Below, piece after piece: positions 1 through 8,116 of a DNA stretch of 64,000 bases. Numbering within the stretch: the first letter of the stretch is position 1; each line of letters starts with the position of its first letter. Origin of the DNA: Caballeronia sp. SBC1 (GTDB taxonomy: Bacteria; Pseudomonadota; Gammaproteobacteria; Burkholderiales; Burkholderiaceae). Below the pieces are notes generated by a model that saw nothing but the letters and a program-made list of their open reading frames with translations, was not told the origin of the DNA and made no database searches. Made by a program: the position numbers and the translations under genes. Where the stretch lies: positions 62,001 through 126,000 of the forward strand of contig NZ_CP049159.1 of the NCBI RefSeq assembly GCF_011493005.1, in the 5' to 3' direction.

Positions 1-1767
1 CGGGTTTTCTTCCAGCATCCCCGGGTCGTCATCCAGGTCACTGATCCGTTGCAGGGCGTGCAGGACATTGCCGTGCCAGAGATTCCATTTGAGGCTTTCC
101 AGGTGTCTCTCCAGATCGGCCAGCCCGGTTGCAGTTTCCGGGTATTTGTCGTCGGGCTTCGGTTCCGCCGTCATCCCCTTGATCATCTGCCTCATGACGG
201 TCAAGCGCATGGTGATGTGGAACCAGTCGAGCAGATGTTCGGATTCCGGGCTGAGATAGTGCTGCAGATCACGTACGGTGTCGCCGCCATCCGACAGAAA
301 CACGACTTGCTGATTCATTTGCAGACCCTGCGATTTCAGCACCTCGTAAAGCCGGCGCTTGGGCTTGGTGTCGTACTTGTTGACGAATGCAAACACCTTG
401 GCGCCGCCCTCGGTCTGGACACTCTTGCCGGCAATGACCTCGAACCAACCTTCGGATTTCGACTTCTGGTCCGAAGCATGCACATAGCCGCCGTCCAGGC
501 CGACCGTCAAGGGTGGTCCCGGTGCCGGTTGTTTCGCCCAATCGCCGGGACAACCTTCAATGAACTGGAACTGTTCCTCGCCCAGCTCACCCTCGATCCG
601 TTCGGCAACGCGTCGCAAGTGGCGCCGCATGGACGTGGAGCTGATCTCTTCGGCGATCGGCAGGATTTCCGTTAGCAACTCAACGCTAAGCCCATAGGAC
701 ATCAGCGAAGCGAACCTGGTCTCCAGATACAGCAGTTCCGGCGCGCAATGCGAGCTCAGCAGCTCTGCCAGGGGGCTTGAACTATGGCGGCCGTGGTTTT
801 GGCAGGGGCAGTCGTAAAGACGGGGGCTGACGAGGTTGAATTTCCCGAACAGGGTCCGATAAACGAGGGGATGTCGCCCTTTCCGGGTCCGGTGCGCTCC
901 GCAGTCTGGGCAAGTCTTGAATTTCTCGAGGTATTCCACGATCTGCTCGGTGACCACGGCCTGCTGCATGCCGTGTAGCAACACTTTCGCCTCCGCGAGT
1001 GTCAGGCCGAGTTCCTCCGGCCGCAGCGCACCGCGCTCCAGCCGGGCGATTTCCTCGACCTTCTCCGGTTCACCGTTTTCGGCTTCAATGACTACCTGGA
1101 TTCGCACTTTCATCGCCAGCTCCTGTCGATTGCCGCACCCGGCCTCATCGTGGATCGCGTACTGCTTGAGCCGGCGGTTGATCCCGCGCCGGTCAAAATC
1201 ATCCAACGTCAGCCAGTCGCGCAACTCTTCGATATCCACGCCCCGATCCCGAATGGCCTCGATGTCGTTGGCTTCCAGGTCGTCCTCGATGTCCCCGAGT
1301 AATTCCTCAACGCGCGACGGGACCGCATCCCGTCGTGCCATGAAGGCCAGGGGGCCACCACAGTCTTCCGGCGGCGTCCGCCGCTTGCCGCCAATGCAGC
1401 ACGGATAGGTACGCCCGTCGTCCAATGCCAGGCGCGCGTCAACGCACACTTCGTGTTGCCAGCCGTCGCCGAAGTTGTACTCGTAGCGGAAGCGTTCGTT
1501 GATACGGAATTGGAAATCGCCCAGTCGAACCTGGTCGGGATGTGTCGAGAAGCAGGTGCCGCCGTCTTGGTACACACCAAAATCCTGGCCATGGATGTGA
1601 AACAGATTCAAATGCGCGTCGCTCCAGCCGAAGGCGATCTGCAGCGTGTAATGCAGGTCGGCGATCGTGCTGTCGCTGCGCACCAGTAACCGGCGCCAGA
1701 TCATCGGACTGATCTGGCGAATCCATAAGTGGAGCCGGTAAGCCACGGCGCTGGTTGCGTTTGGCAT
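1..1767 (-). CDS. pRiA4b ORF-3-like domain fused to ISKra4-family transposase (3' end beyond window)
   Basis: One open frame of 589 codons runs from ATG at 1767 off the left edge. Residues 1-200 resemble the plasmid pRiA4b ORF-3 family (LHLWIRQISPMIWRRLLVRS, HLNLFHIHGQDFG, YEYNFGDGWQHEV, CCIGGKRRTPPEDCGG). From Met219 (1113, preceded by AGGAG) the protein is an ISKra4-type transposase: a CPDCGAHRTRKG zinc-binding stretch, then DDE-type acidic motifs GLDGGYVHA and FLSDGGDTVRDL and the family signature LDWFHITMRL. The two parts are in frame with no stop, so either a fusion protein or re-initiation at Met219 is possible. pRiA4b ORF-3 genes are, as far as I recall, often neighbours of ISKra4 transposases. 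The C-terminus is outside the window. Confidence 0.8.
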   Translation of the reverse strand, partial: MPNATSAVAYRLHLWIRQISPMIWRRLLVRSDSTIADLHYTLQIAFGWSDAHLNLFHIHGQDFGVYQDGGTCFSTHPDQVRLGDFQFRINERFRYEYNFGDGWQHEVCVDARLALDDGRTYPCCIGGKRRTPPEDCGGPLAFMARRDAVPSRVEELLGDIEDDLEANDIEAIRDRGVDIEELRDWLTLDDFDRRGINRRLKQYAIHDEAGCGNRQELAMKVRIQVVIEAENGEPEKVEEIARLERGALRPEELGLTLAEAKVLLHGMQQAVVTEQIVEYLEKFKTCPDCGAHRTRKGRHPLVYRTLFGKFNLVSPRLYDCPCQNHGRHSSSPLAELLSSHCAPELLYLETRFASLMSYGLSVELLTEILPIAEEISSTSMRRHLRRVAERIEGELGEEQFQFIEGCPGDWAKQPAPGPPLTVGLDGGYVHASDQKSKSEGWFEVIAGKSVQTEGGAKVFAFVNKYDTKPKRRLYEVLKSQGLQMNQQVVFLSDGGDTVRDLQHYLSPESEHLLDWFHITMRLTVMRQMIKGMTAEPKPDDKYPETATGLADLERHLESLKWNLWHGNVLHALQRISDLDDDPGMLEENP

Positions 1768-1788
1768 AGTCACCTAAGCTTAGTAGAG

Positions 1789-1818
1789 GACCGTCAGAGT
1801 CACTTAATTCTGACGGTC
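1789..1818. repeat. Perfect 10-bp inverted repeat upstream of the ISKra4-type gene
   Basis: GACCGTCAGA (1789-1798) is repeated inverted as TCTGACGGTC (1809-1818) around a 10-nt AT-rich loop. It lies in the 93 bp between the fusion transposase start and the IS21 insertion, that is, between the two divergent genes that existed before IS21 arrived. It could be a recombination or operator site, or the stem of an ISKra4 end; the sequence does not decide. Confidence 0.6.
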
Positions 1819-1866
1819 GAAACGATGCCTTGAAAGGCCCGCCAGGATTGGAGATCCAGGTACCGG

Positions 1867-1950
1867 TGCGGATTTCGGCGATGGTGATCAGCCGTTTCGG
1901 TGAACGTGATCAGTATGGAAGTTGGTGTTGCGCGGTCAGAGAATTATAAC
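1867..1950 (-). repeat. IS21 left end (istB side) with TGATCA repeats
   Basis: The terminal inverted repeat starts at 1867 and contains TGATCA three times by about 1950. It pairs with the right end at 11232. IS21-type transposases bind such repeated terminal sites. No gene lies between here and the istB stop at 1959. Confidence 0.8.
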
Positions 1951-1958
1951 GAAGGTGA

Positions 1959-2431
1959 TCACGATGGGGATGAGTCGGATTGCTTTGCGTTGGTCTTTCG
2001 CATCGAATCGCCTTTTATTGGAAGCCTATGCGCTTGATGCACGAGCCGGTCGAGGATTGCGTCGGCGAGCGTGGGGTCTTGCAACCACGCATGCCAATGT
2101 TCAAGGGGCAACTGCGAGGTGATGATCGTCGAGCGCGAGCCCACGCGGTCGTCGATCACTTCGAGTAGGTCGTTTCGCGCTCCCTGATCGAGTTCCTGCA
2201 GTCCCCAGTCGTCCAGCAATAGCACGTCAATCTTGGCGAGTTGAGCGAGACGGCGTGTGAAGCTGCCGTCGCCATGGGCGATGCGCAACTCTTCGAACAG
2301 GCGCGCAGCGCGCACGTATAACGCGGAGAACCCTTGGCGGCATGCCTGCTGCGCAAAGGCGCACGCGATCCAGGTTTTACCGGCGCCGGTCGGTCCACTC
2401 AGGATGATGTTCTGGGCGTTGCGGATCCAGT
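1959..2431 (-). pseudogene. istB: istB, 3' part (IS21 ATPase), interrupted
   Basis: This C-terminal part of an IstB-type AAA+ ATPase begins at the insertion joint of the nested element. It reads through the Walker A ([10 protein letters not shown]), Walker B ([10 protein letters not shown]) and sensor region ([17 protein letters not shown]) to a stop at 1959. The joint codon is Trp in CDW|IRNAQN: joining 2431 to 5797 gives an uninterrupted frame with the 5' part at 5797-6079. IstB normally assists IstA in target capture; here it is cut in two. Confidence 0.9.
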
Positions 2432-2454
2432 TGTGAATGGCGGTCAGAAAGCGC

Positions 2455-2803
2455 GTTTAAACGGCGGCGGCCCGCTTTAACACTGACTGAGACGTATTTC
2501 GAACTTTTGTGAGGATGTCGGGTATTTCGGTTGAGCGAGATGATATCGGCGCGTCGAAGGGAGCCCGGAGGGCGAGTAAAGACGCGCCCGGCGATGTTGC
2601 GTACGGCTGATGTTTGGGTGACGCGAGAATACGAAGGGGGTAAAACAAGAGCTTACCGCCGGAGAAACGGCCTGACACCGGTTCAAACCGCCAAGTTCCC
2701 ACCGATGTCAGACCCCACGCGTGCACGGAGCAAGGGTGTGCAATGAGTATTGCACGCTCGGCCGGCTCTGTCGATATCGCCTCGGCATTGACGGAATTTT
2801 GCG
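2455..2803. other. Non-coding leader of the nested IS21-like element
   Basis: About 350 bp between the left terminal repeat and the first gene. Only short overlapping frames without recognisable domains are present; the leader presumably contains the promoter and transposase-binding sites. I see no clear -35/-10 pair. Confidence 0.5.
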
Positions 2804-3244
2804 ATGCCGGCGACGGGCCGCTTTTACGTTTGTGCGCGCTGCCGTGCGCAGGTGGTCATCTGCCGCTACTGCGATCGCGGCCAGATTTACTGCGATGGCG
2901 ACTGCTCGGGCGCGGCCCGTCAGAACGGGGTCCGGGAAGCCGGAAGTCGCTACCAGCGCAGCCGCAATGGACGCCTCGCGCATGCCGAGCGAATGCGCCG
3001 CTATCGCGCGCGTCTAAATAAAGTGACACATCAGGGTTCCCCATCGGCTGCCGCCGGTGCTCTACTGCAAGCGAACCCGGCAACGGCGGCCAAAGCAACC
3101 GCGCCCGACATTCGGAGGCGTTTGCCTGCGCAGTGCCACTTCTGTCAACGCGCTTGCTCGACATTGGTACGCCTTGGAGCATTGCATGGTCGGGTTCCTC
3201 GATATGTTCGTACTACTACAGACATAACTGGAGAAGACCCATGA
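2804..3244 (+). CDS. Cysteine-rich zinc-ribbon-like accessory protein of the IS21-like element
   Basis: This 146-residue protein has clustered cysteines near its N-terminus (FYVCARCRAQVVICRYCDRG, then YCDGDCS), a basic Arg-rich stretch (RRYRARLNK) and a second C-terminal pair (CHFCQRAC), consistent with zinc binding and nucleic-acid contact. Its stop overlaps the istA start (ATGA at 3241-3244), implying translational coupling. Similar short zinc-type proteins precede istA in some proteobacterial IS21-like elements as far as I recall; the function is not established. The start at 2804 places the first Cys-x-x-Cys about ten residues in. Confidence 0.7.
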   Translation: MPATGRFYVCARCRAQVVICRYCDRGQIYCDGDCSGAARQNGVREAGSRYQRSRNGRLAHAERMRRYRARLNKVTHQGSPSAAAGALLQANPATAAKATAPDIRRRLPAQCHFCQRACSTLVRLGALHGRVPRYVRTTTDITGEDP

Positions 3245-4743
3245 GCATCACCGCGGAGCTCGAAGCACAAATCCTGCGCTATTACCACGTTGAGAAATGG
3301 CGTGCTGGCACCATCGGGCGCCAATTGCATGTACACCACGGTACGGTTCACCGGGTGCTCGCGCAGGCCGGACTGCCCAGAACGGGTGGCCTGCTGCGGC
3401 CTTCGCAGATCGACGCATACTTGCCGTTCATTCACGAAACGCTCAAGAAGTTTCCGTCGCTCACGGCGAGCCGCCTTTATGCGATGGTGTGTGAGCGCGG
3501 CTACCGCGGTAATCATCATCACTTCCGGCATTTGATCTCGGTGCACCGTCCCCGACCGATCACTGAGGCTTATTTGCGTCTTCGGACTCTGCCGGGTGAG
3601 CAAGGACAGGTCGATTGGGCACATTTCGATCACCTGCAAATTGGTCGCGCGCGTCGACCACTGATGGCCTTCGTAATGGTCCTGTCGTGGTCGCGCCAAA
3701 TTTACTTGCACTTCTTTCTCGATGCCCGCATGGACAGCTTCCTTGCGGGCCATGCGGGCGCTTTCGAAGCATGGTCCGGTCTGCCACGAGTGCTGCTCTA
3801 CGATAATTTAAAGAGCGCTGTTCTTGAGCGTCAAGGCGACGCGATCCGTTTCAATCCCCAGCTTCTTGCGTTCGCCGCCCATCATCGCTATGAACCCCGC
3901 CCGGTCGCGGTCGCACGGGGCAATGAGAAGGGACGGGTTGAACGCGCTATACGCTATGTTCGCGAGAACTTCTTTGCGGCCCGCAAGTTCACCGATATTG
4001 ACGATCTGAATGCTCAGGCCACGCTCTGGTGCGCCGGTCCTGCTGCAAATCGTCCTTGCCGCGAGGACCCGACGATGACCGTGCGTGAAGCCTTCGAGCG
4101 TGAGCAGCCAAGTCTGCTCGGCCTGCCCGACAATCCTTATCCGTGTGAGCTGCAGCTGGAGGTGAGCGTTGGCAAGACCCCTTACGTGCGCTTCGATCTG
4201 AACGACTACACCATCCCGCATACGCACGTACGCCGCACACTGACGGTGCGCGCCGATCCTCGTCAGGTACGCATCCTTGATGGCATCACGCTACTCGCTA
4301 CCCACGAGCGCAGTTACGATCGCGGCGCACAGGTTGAGATTGCCGCGCATATTGAACAGCTGGTTCAGATCAAACGCCAGGCCCGTCATCACCGCGGCCT
4401 CGATCATCTAAGTCAAGCAGCGCCTGCCAGCCACGTGCTCATGCAACGCGCCGCTGAACTCGGTGGAAATCTGGGCAACATTACATCGCATTTGCTGCAG
4501 CTGCTTGACCGCTATGGCGCCGCCGAACTTCAGGCGGCAATTGAAGAAACACTCGCCAGCGATGCGGCACCTCATCCAAACCCGGTGCGTCTCGCGTTGG
4601 AGCGCCGGCGAGAGACGCGCCAGGCACCGCCGCCTGTCGTCATTGATTTGCCCGAACACGTGCGCAAGAAAGACACGCTGGTGACACCTCACCGGCTCGA
4701 CACCTACGATCAAATCTCCGGAGACGCTGATGAACACGCCTGA
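3241..4743 (+). CDS. istA: IS21-type transposase IstA
   Basis: 500 residues from ATG 3241, coupled to the preceding gene by an ATGA overlap; a longer upstream reading is less likely. The N-terminal helix-turn-helix is near residues 20-45 (TIGRQLHVHHGTVHRVLAQ). The integrase core has DDE residues in QVDWAHFDHL, LLYDNLKSAV and GNEKGRVERAI, followed by the DUF4158-like C-terminal beta domain. It cuts and joins the element ends, helped by IstB. The gene overlaps istB by 14 bp. No frameshift or stop interrupts it. Confidence 0.93.
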   Translation: MSITAELEAQILRYYHVEKWRAGTIGRQLHVHHGTVHRVLAQAGLPRTGGLLRPSQIDAYLPFIHETLKKFPSLTASRLYAMVCERGYRGNHHHFRHLISVHRPRPITEAYLRLRTLPGEQGQVDWAHFDHLQIGRARRPLMAFVMVLSWSRQIYLHFFLDARMDSFLAGHAGAFEAWSGLPRVLLYDNLKSAVLERQGDAIRFNPQLLAFAAHHRYEPRPVAVARGNEKGRVERAIRYVRENFFAARKFTDIDDLNAQATLWCAGPAANRPCREDPTMTVREAFEREQPSLLGLPDNPYPCELQLEVSVGKTPYVRFDLNDYTIPHTHVRRTLTVRADPRQVRILDGITLLATHERSYDRGAQVEIAAHIEQLVQIKRQARHHRGLDHLSQAAPASHVLMQRAAELGGNLGNITSHLLQLLDRYGAAELQAAIEETLASDAAPHPNPVRLALERRRETRQAPPPVVIDLPEHVRKKDTLVTPHRLDTYDQISGDADEHA

Positions 4744-5497
4744 TGAATTGCAAACTCGCGCGAACGCACTGCGCCTTTATGGCCTTCTGACGCATTGGTC
4801 CGACGTTGCCGCCCAGCCGTGGGTCGCGCCGCTCGTGCAGTGGGAGGAGGACGAGCGCTCCCGCCGTTCTCTGGAGCGGCGCATCCGCGATGCGCACCTG
4901 GGCAGCTTCAAACCGCTTTGCGACTTCAATTGGACGTGGCCTAAGCGGTGCGATCGCGCCGTCGTCGAAGAATTAATGACGATGGAGTTCGTCAAGGACC
5001 AAACAAACGTCGTATTGATCGGGCCGAACGGCGTTGGCAAATCAACACTTGCGCTCAATCTAGCCCATCAGGCAATCGTTCACGGTCACACGGCTTTATT
5101 CACTACAGCGGGCCAAATGCTCGGCGAACTAGCCGCACTTGACAGTGACTCGACTTTGCGTCGCAGGCTTAACCGTTACGCTTCGCCCGATATATTGGTC
5201 ATCGACGAAGTCGGCTACCTCTCCTACTCAAACCGCCACGCCGATTTGCTATTTGAGCTCATTAGTCGCAGATATGGGACCGCCAGCACAGTGGTCACGA
5301 CAAACAGGCCATTCAAGGAATGGGCGGAAGTATTCCCTAACGCTGCTTGCGTCGTCTCCCTGGTCGATCGACTCGTACATCGAGCCGAAGTCGTCGTCAT
5401 CGAAGGCGAATCCTATCGTGTGAAGGAGGCACGCGAACGCGCGGAAGAACTCGCCAAAAAACGCACTGCAGCGAAAGCCGCGAAGAAAAAACCATGA
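4730..5497 (+). CDS. istB: IS21-type ATPase IstB
   Basis: 255 residues. It has the IstB N-terminal helical region, Walker A (GPNGVGKSTLA), Walker B (ILVIDEVGYLS), an STVVTTNRPFKEW sensor segment and a lysine-rich C-terminus. Its start lies 14 bp inside istA and its stop overlaps the next start (ATGA at 5494-5497), so all four genes probably form one translationally coupled message. IstB ATPases remodel DNA and select the target for IstA. Confidence 0.93.
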   Translation: MNTPDELQTRANALRLYGLLTHWSDVAAQPWVAPLVQWEEDERSRRSLERRIRDAHLGSFKPLCDFNWTWPKRCDRAVVEELMTMEFVKDQTNVVLIGPNGVGKSTLALNLAHQAIVHGHTALFTTAGQMLGELAALDSDSTLRRRLNRYASPDILVIDEVGYLSYSNRHADLLFELISRRYGTASTVVTTNRPFKEWAEVFPNAACVVSLVDRLVHRAEVVVIEGESYRVKEARERAEELAKKRTAAKAAKKKP

Positions 5498-5712
5498 CGC
5501 GAGTTCATTTACCGTCCGGGATCATAAAAGGGCTCAACTTCTTGATCCCCGAGAACTGGTCCGCTGATCAGGCGCTCGCCGTCGTAGAACTGCTGGATGA
5601 CCTGCGCGAGCGTATCTGTATGCACTACCAGCTTGAGCTTTTTGAACTGCAACATCAACAACGCGCTGACCTCAGAAACGCTCATCCCGCCGACGCAGAC
5701 GACCCATTTTAA
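5494..5712 (+). CDS. 72-residue accessory protein of the IS21-like element
   Basis: A short protein beginning MTRVHLPSGIIKGLNFLIPE, rich in helix-forming residues (QALAVVELLDDLRERICMHY), with an acidic end. Its ATG overlaps the istB stop by ATGA. Between its stop and the right terminal repeat (5769-5791) there are only 56 bp, so it is the last gene of the element. I recognise no catalytic motif. The coupling argues that it is expressed with IstA and IstB. Confidence 0.65.
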   Translation: MTRVHLPSGIIKGLNFLIPENWSADQALAVVELLDDLRERICMHYQLELFELQHQQRADLRNAHPADADDPF

Positions 5713-5796
5713 GGTGGCGGCGAAACGGTCGGCGGCGAACGTTTCTCATCGCCCGCCGCCATCTATATGCGCTTTTACACCGCCGCTAACACCAGT

Positions 5797-6079
5797 CGCA
5801 GCTAGCGAGCGTGGCAACCACGCGCTGGTCCAAGCCGCGGCTTTGCCGGACGTCGATGTCCTCGATGCAGGCTTGTGGGTTCTTCAGCCTGGCGGCCTTC
5901 ATCAGGCGTTCAAGACGGCGCGTGTCGCGCCAAGCCAGTTCGCGTTCGACGACCATGCCGAACCGGTCCTCGAACGACAGGCTGGTGCTAGCGGTCAGTG
6001 CGGCTTGTTCCTCGAAGGCGCGGGCCATGCCGTCGAGTTTCAGGTTCCGGAGTTGCGAGAGGGTTTGCTGCATCAACAT
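5797..6079 (-). pseudogene. istB: istB, 5' part, interrupted
   Basis: Starts at ATG 6079 behind a strong AAGGAGGTCACC ribosome-binding site and encodes the IstB N-terminal helical domain ([20 protein letters not shown], then [18 protein letters not shown]). It ends at VATLASCDW, where the nested element begins. Its continuation is at 2431-1959. No stop other than the insertion is seen. Confidence 0.9.
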
Positions 6080-6095
6080 GGTGACCTCCTTCGGG

Positions 6096-6874
6096 TCAGT
6101 GATAATAGTCAGGCCCGCGCACGTTCTCGTGTTCGGGAGATTGCCACTCAGTGAGTTCGATCGGCAGCGATGCCTGGCGGTCCAATCCGGACTTGAGGAT
6201 CGAGAGGACAGAGCGACGTGTAGGGGGCCGACCACGAGGGCGCGCTGACAGGCCGCTTCAAGGCGCTCGCGACCGTATTTGCGGGCCAGCGCCAGCAGTC
6301 CCAGACAAGCCCGGTAGCCCATTTCGGGATGCGGGCGGTTGGTCAGCAGGTGCCGGACGATCGCCTCGGCGCCGGGGCCAATGGATGCACCCCAGTTCAG
6401 CAGGCGCCCGGGCGTCCACTCCAGGTGAGCGCGGTGAGCTACGGGCATGTGCTCGGGTAACGTCGTGTGTTTGTTGCGCAGGTGGCTGCGGGCGTGAGCT
6501 GCGACGCGCTTGCCGCCGTGGAGGATCTCGACGCCGAAACGGGTCAGGCGGGCATAGACTGGCTGGCGCACGAGGCTGTGCGGGGCGCTGTAGTAGTGGT
6601 GATCGACCTCAACATGGTAGTCAATGTTGACGACGCATCGCACGAAGGTCGCGATCTCGTAGCGCTGGGCAGGTAACGGCCGCAACGCGGGCTGGTCGAG
6701 CCGCTCAAACCATTCGCGGCGATTACCCTGAAGCTTCTTGAAGGGGCGTTGGTTGAGATCAGCAATGAGACCAGCGATCGCGCGGTTCAACTCGGCCAAG
6801 CTGAAGAAGCGGTGGTTGCGCAGACGAGCAAGAACCCATCTCTGGACCACTTGAACTGCTACCTCGGCCTTCGC
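6096..6874 (-). pseudogene. istA: istA, 3' part, interrupted and frameshifted
   Basis: The C-terminal half of the host IS21 transposase begins at [12 protein letters not shown], the segment carrying the catalytic Glu, directly at the border of the serine-recombinase element. It continues through the beta-rich C-terminal domain ([17 protein letters not shown], a typical IstA motif). Near 6227 the frame changes: the original end ([10 protein letters not shown] to [10 protein letters not shown], stop at 6096) is one frame away. This is a single-base indel independent of the insertions. Confidence 0.88.
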
Positions 6875-6939
6875 TTTCTCGTAAGTCAGCAACTGTCTGT
6901 CATGAGGAACAACGCGTAGTCAAAGGCGCGTTCTTCGAG

Positions 6940-7194
6940 ATCACCCATCCATTTCACCCGCTTCACGGAAATAGCTTCGTTTTGGTCAGCCGGCGGCTGA
7001 ACTGGGGCGAGGATCGGGTGATGTATTTCGACGCGAACAAGCGCCTGCGTTCGGTTTTGGCATCCTGGACAGACGTGCCGGAACCGGATTTGTTCGCGCA
7101 AGCTTCGGGAGTTCGATCCTCGTTTAGAACGGACGACTTGCTTCGATTGCGTGCGCTAATCGACGATTTGCTAGGTGCTCGCGATGTCAAATAA
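6940..7194 (+). CDS. DUF5372-like protein, start codon uncertain
   Basis: The reading frame from about 6940 encodes THPFHPLHGNSFVLV, LNWGEDRVMYFD, LRSVLASWTDVPEPD and FRTDDLLRLRALIDDLL, matching the small DUF5372 family that, to my recollection, accompanies recombinases of this kind. No ATG or GTG precedes the conserved block in this frame. The first conventional alternative, TTG at 6982, lies inside the domain. Either a rare start (ATC 6940) is used or the first codons were lost at the element border. Function unknown. Confidence 0.7.
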   Translation: MTHPFHPLHGNSFVLVSRRLNWGEDRVMYFDANKRLRSVLASWTDVPEPDLFAQASGVRSSFRTDDLLRLRALIDDLLGARDVK

Positions 7195-7322
7195 ATTTCG
7201 CCGCTCGTGTAAGGATAAATACGCCGTCATCATGATGCTGAAGCATCTGATTGACCAGGACGTCTTAAGTCTATCCAGCTCCAATTTGCCGTTATTTCAG
7301 AGTAAATCGATCATCGAAATCC

Positions 7323-7351
7323 TTGACAGATTGATTTTACTGTCATATTTT
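7323..7351 (+). promoter_or_regulatory. Sigma-70-type promoter before the helix-turn-helix gene
   Basis: TTGACA (7323-7328), a 17-bp spacer and TATTTT (7346-7351) lie 31 bp before the ATG at 7383. The surrounding 190 bp (7195-7382) is AT-rich compared with its neighbours and otherwise empty. It would drive the HTH, small-protein and recombinase genes. Confidence 0.7.
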
Positions 7352-7382
7352 AGTTGTCATTTTAACAACAACGGATCCTCTA

Positions 7383-7835
7383 ATGACCAAGCCGCCGTCA
7401 AAGCGAGATCGACTACGCGAACTCGGCGGCCTCAATCCTCATCCCGATCGAATACAAGCGCCCTGGTTCCGATCGGGCGATTTCTTCGATCCCGACGACA
7501 TGGTTCAGGTCAAGTACGAGATGTTGCGTCATGTTCAGGTCGACGGCGCCTCCAAGGCCGAGGCGGCCGCATTGTTCGGAATGTCCAGGCCAACGTTCTA
7601 TCAAGCAGAGAGTGCCTTTGCCAGCGAGGGGCTTCCAGGGCTGCTCCCGAAACAGCGTGGGCCCAAAGGCGCACACAAACTCAACTCGACGGTTATGGCG
7701 TTCATCGAAGAGCGCTTACAGCACGACAACACCATCCACGCTCGCGCGCTCGCGCAGGAGATAGAAACCGCGCTGGATCTATCGGTCCACCCACGCAGTA
7801 TCGAACGCGCGCTGGCGCGCAAAAAAAAACCGTAG
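7383..7835 (+). CDS. Helix-turn-helix protein of the recombinase element
   Basis: 150 residues. The central part (KAEAAALFGMSRPTFYQAESA) is a clear helix-turn-helix and is followed by LLPKQRGPKGAHKL, which resembles the DNA-binding front of IS630/IS481-type transposases. No catalytic domain follows. The frame ends in AAA AAA AAA CCG TAG, so nine adenines (7821-7829) precede the stop. Slipping back one base would fuse it to the next reading frame. Likely role: DNA recognition partner or regulator of the recombinase (inference). Confidence 0.75.
   Translation: MTKPPSKRDRLRELGGLNPHPDRIQAPWFRSGDFFDPDDMVQVKYEMLRHVQVDGASKAEAAALFGMSRPTFYQAESAFASEGLPGLLPKQRGPKGAHKLNSTVMAFIEERLQHDNTIHARALAQEIETALDLSVHPRSIERALARKKKP
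7821..7829 (+). promoter_or_regulatory. A9 tract, candidate -1 frameshift site
   Basis: Nine adenines just before the HTH stop codon. The -1 frame continues without a stop through the next small protein to 8116. Runs of this length are slippery for both ribosome and polymerase. I did not find an obvious stimulatory hairpin by eye. Confidence 0.45.
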
Positions 7836-8116
7836 ACGATTCGGCTCAATTTATTTCGCCATCGTCGGCGCTTGGACGCTACGAAGCGCTGCGGGCCGAG
7901 CTCTTCGGCACAGGTCCTCACTCCGAAGGCCACGCCGCAATACGCTTTCATGGTGTATTGAACGGCCTCGCGATCAAACTCTCGCACGCTCTGTGCACCG
8001 AAGTTGCCGTCCCAGCCGTGTTTGATTCCAACTCAGTGCGGGATAACGGTGCGCTCGTACGCGTGCTGGCCAACCTCGTGCTGCGCGCCCACGAGGAGCT
8101 TGCCCATGTCTACTAA
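7829..8116 (+). CDS. Small protein of the recombinase element (-1 frame, no standard start)
   Basis: About 95 codons reading TVDDSAQF, then LGRYEALRAELFGTG, RFHGVLNGLAIKL and LVRVLANLVLRAHEELAHVY. It lies between the HTH gene and the recombinase, and its stop overlaps the recombinase start by 11 bp. No ATG, GTG or TTG occurs between the A9 tract and the conserved YEALR block, so translation probably depends on -1 frameshifting from the HTH gene or on a rare start. It is a helical protein of unknown function, probably a fixed partner of the recombinase. Confidence 0.65.
   Translation, partial: TVDDSAQFISPSSALGRYEALRAELFGTGPHSEGHAAIRFHGVLNGLAIKLSHALCTEVAVPAVFDSNSVRDNGALVRVLANLVLRAHEELAHVY

Larger units (their letters stand above)
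2432..5791 (+). mobile_element. Four-gene IS21-like element inserted in istB
   Basis: The left end TGTGAATGGCGG (from 2432) and right end TGTTAGCGGCGG (inward from 5791) form a 23-bp terminal repeat with 17 matches. CCAGT flanks it at 2427-2431 and 5792-5796. The 3360-bp element carries four plus-strand genes with overlapping stop and start codons: zinc-binding protein, IstA, IstB and a 72-residue protein. This is larger than the usual two-gene IS21. All four frames look intact, so it may still be active. Confidence 0.92.

Noticed and set aside
7383..8116. Toxin-antitoxin pair in the recombinase element
   Set aside because: The two small proteins have an HTH and a helical character but no known toxin motif; tight linkage to the recombinase explains them better.
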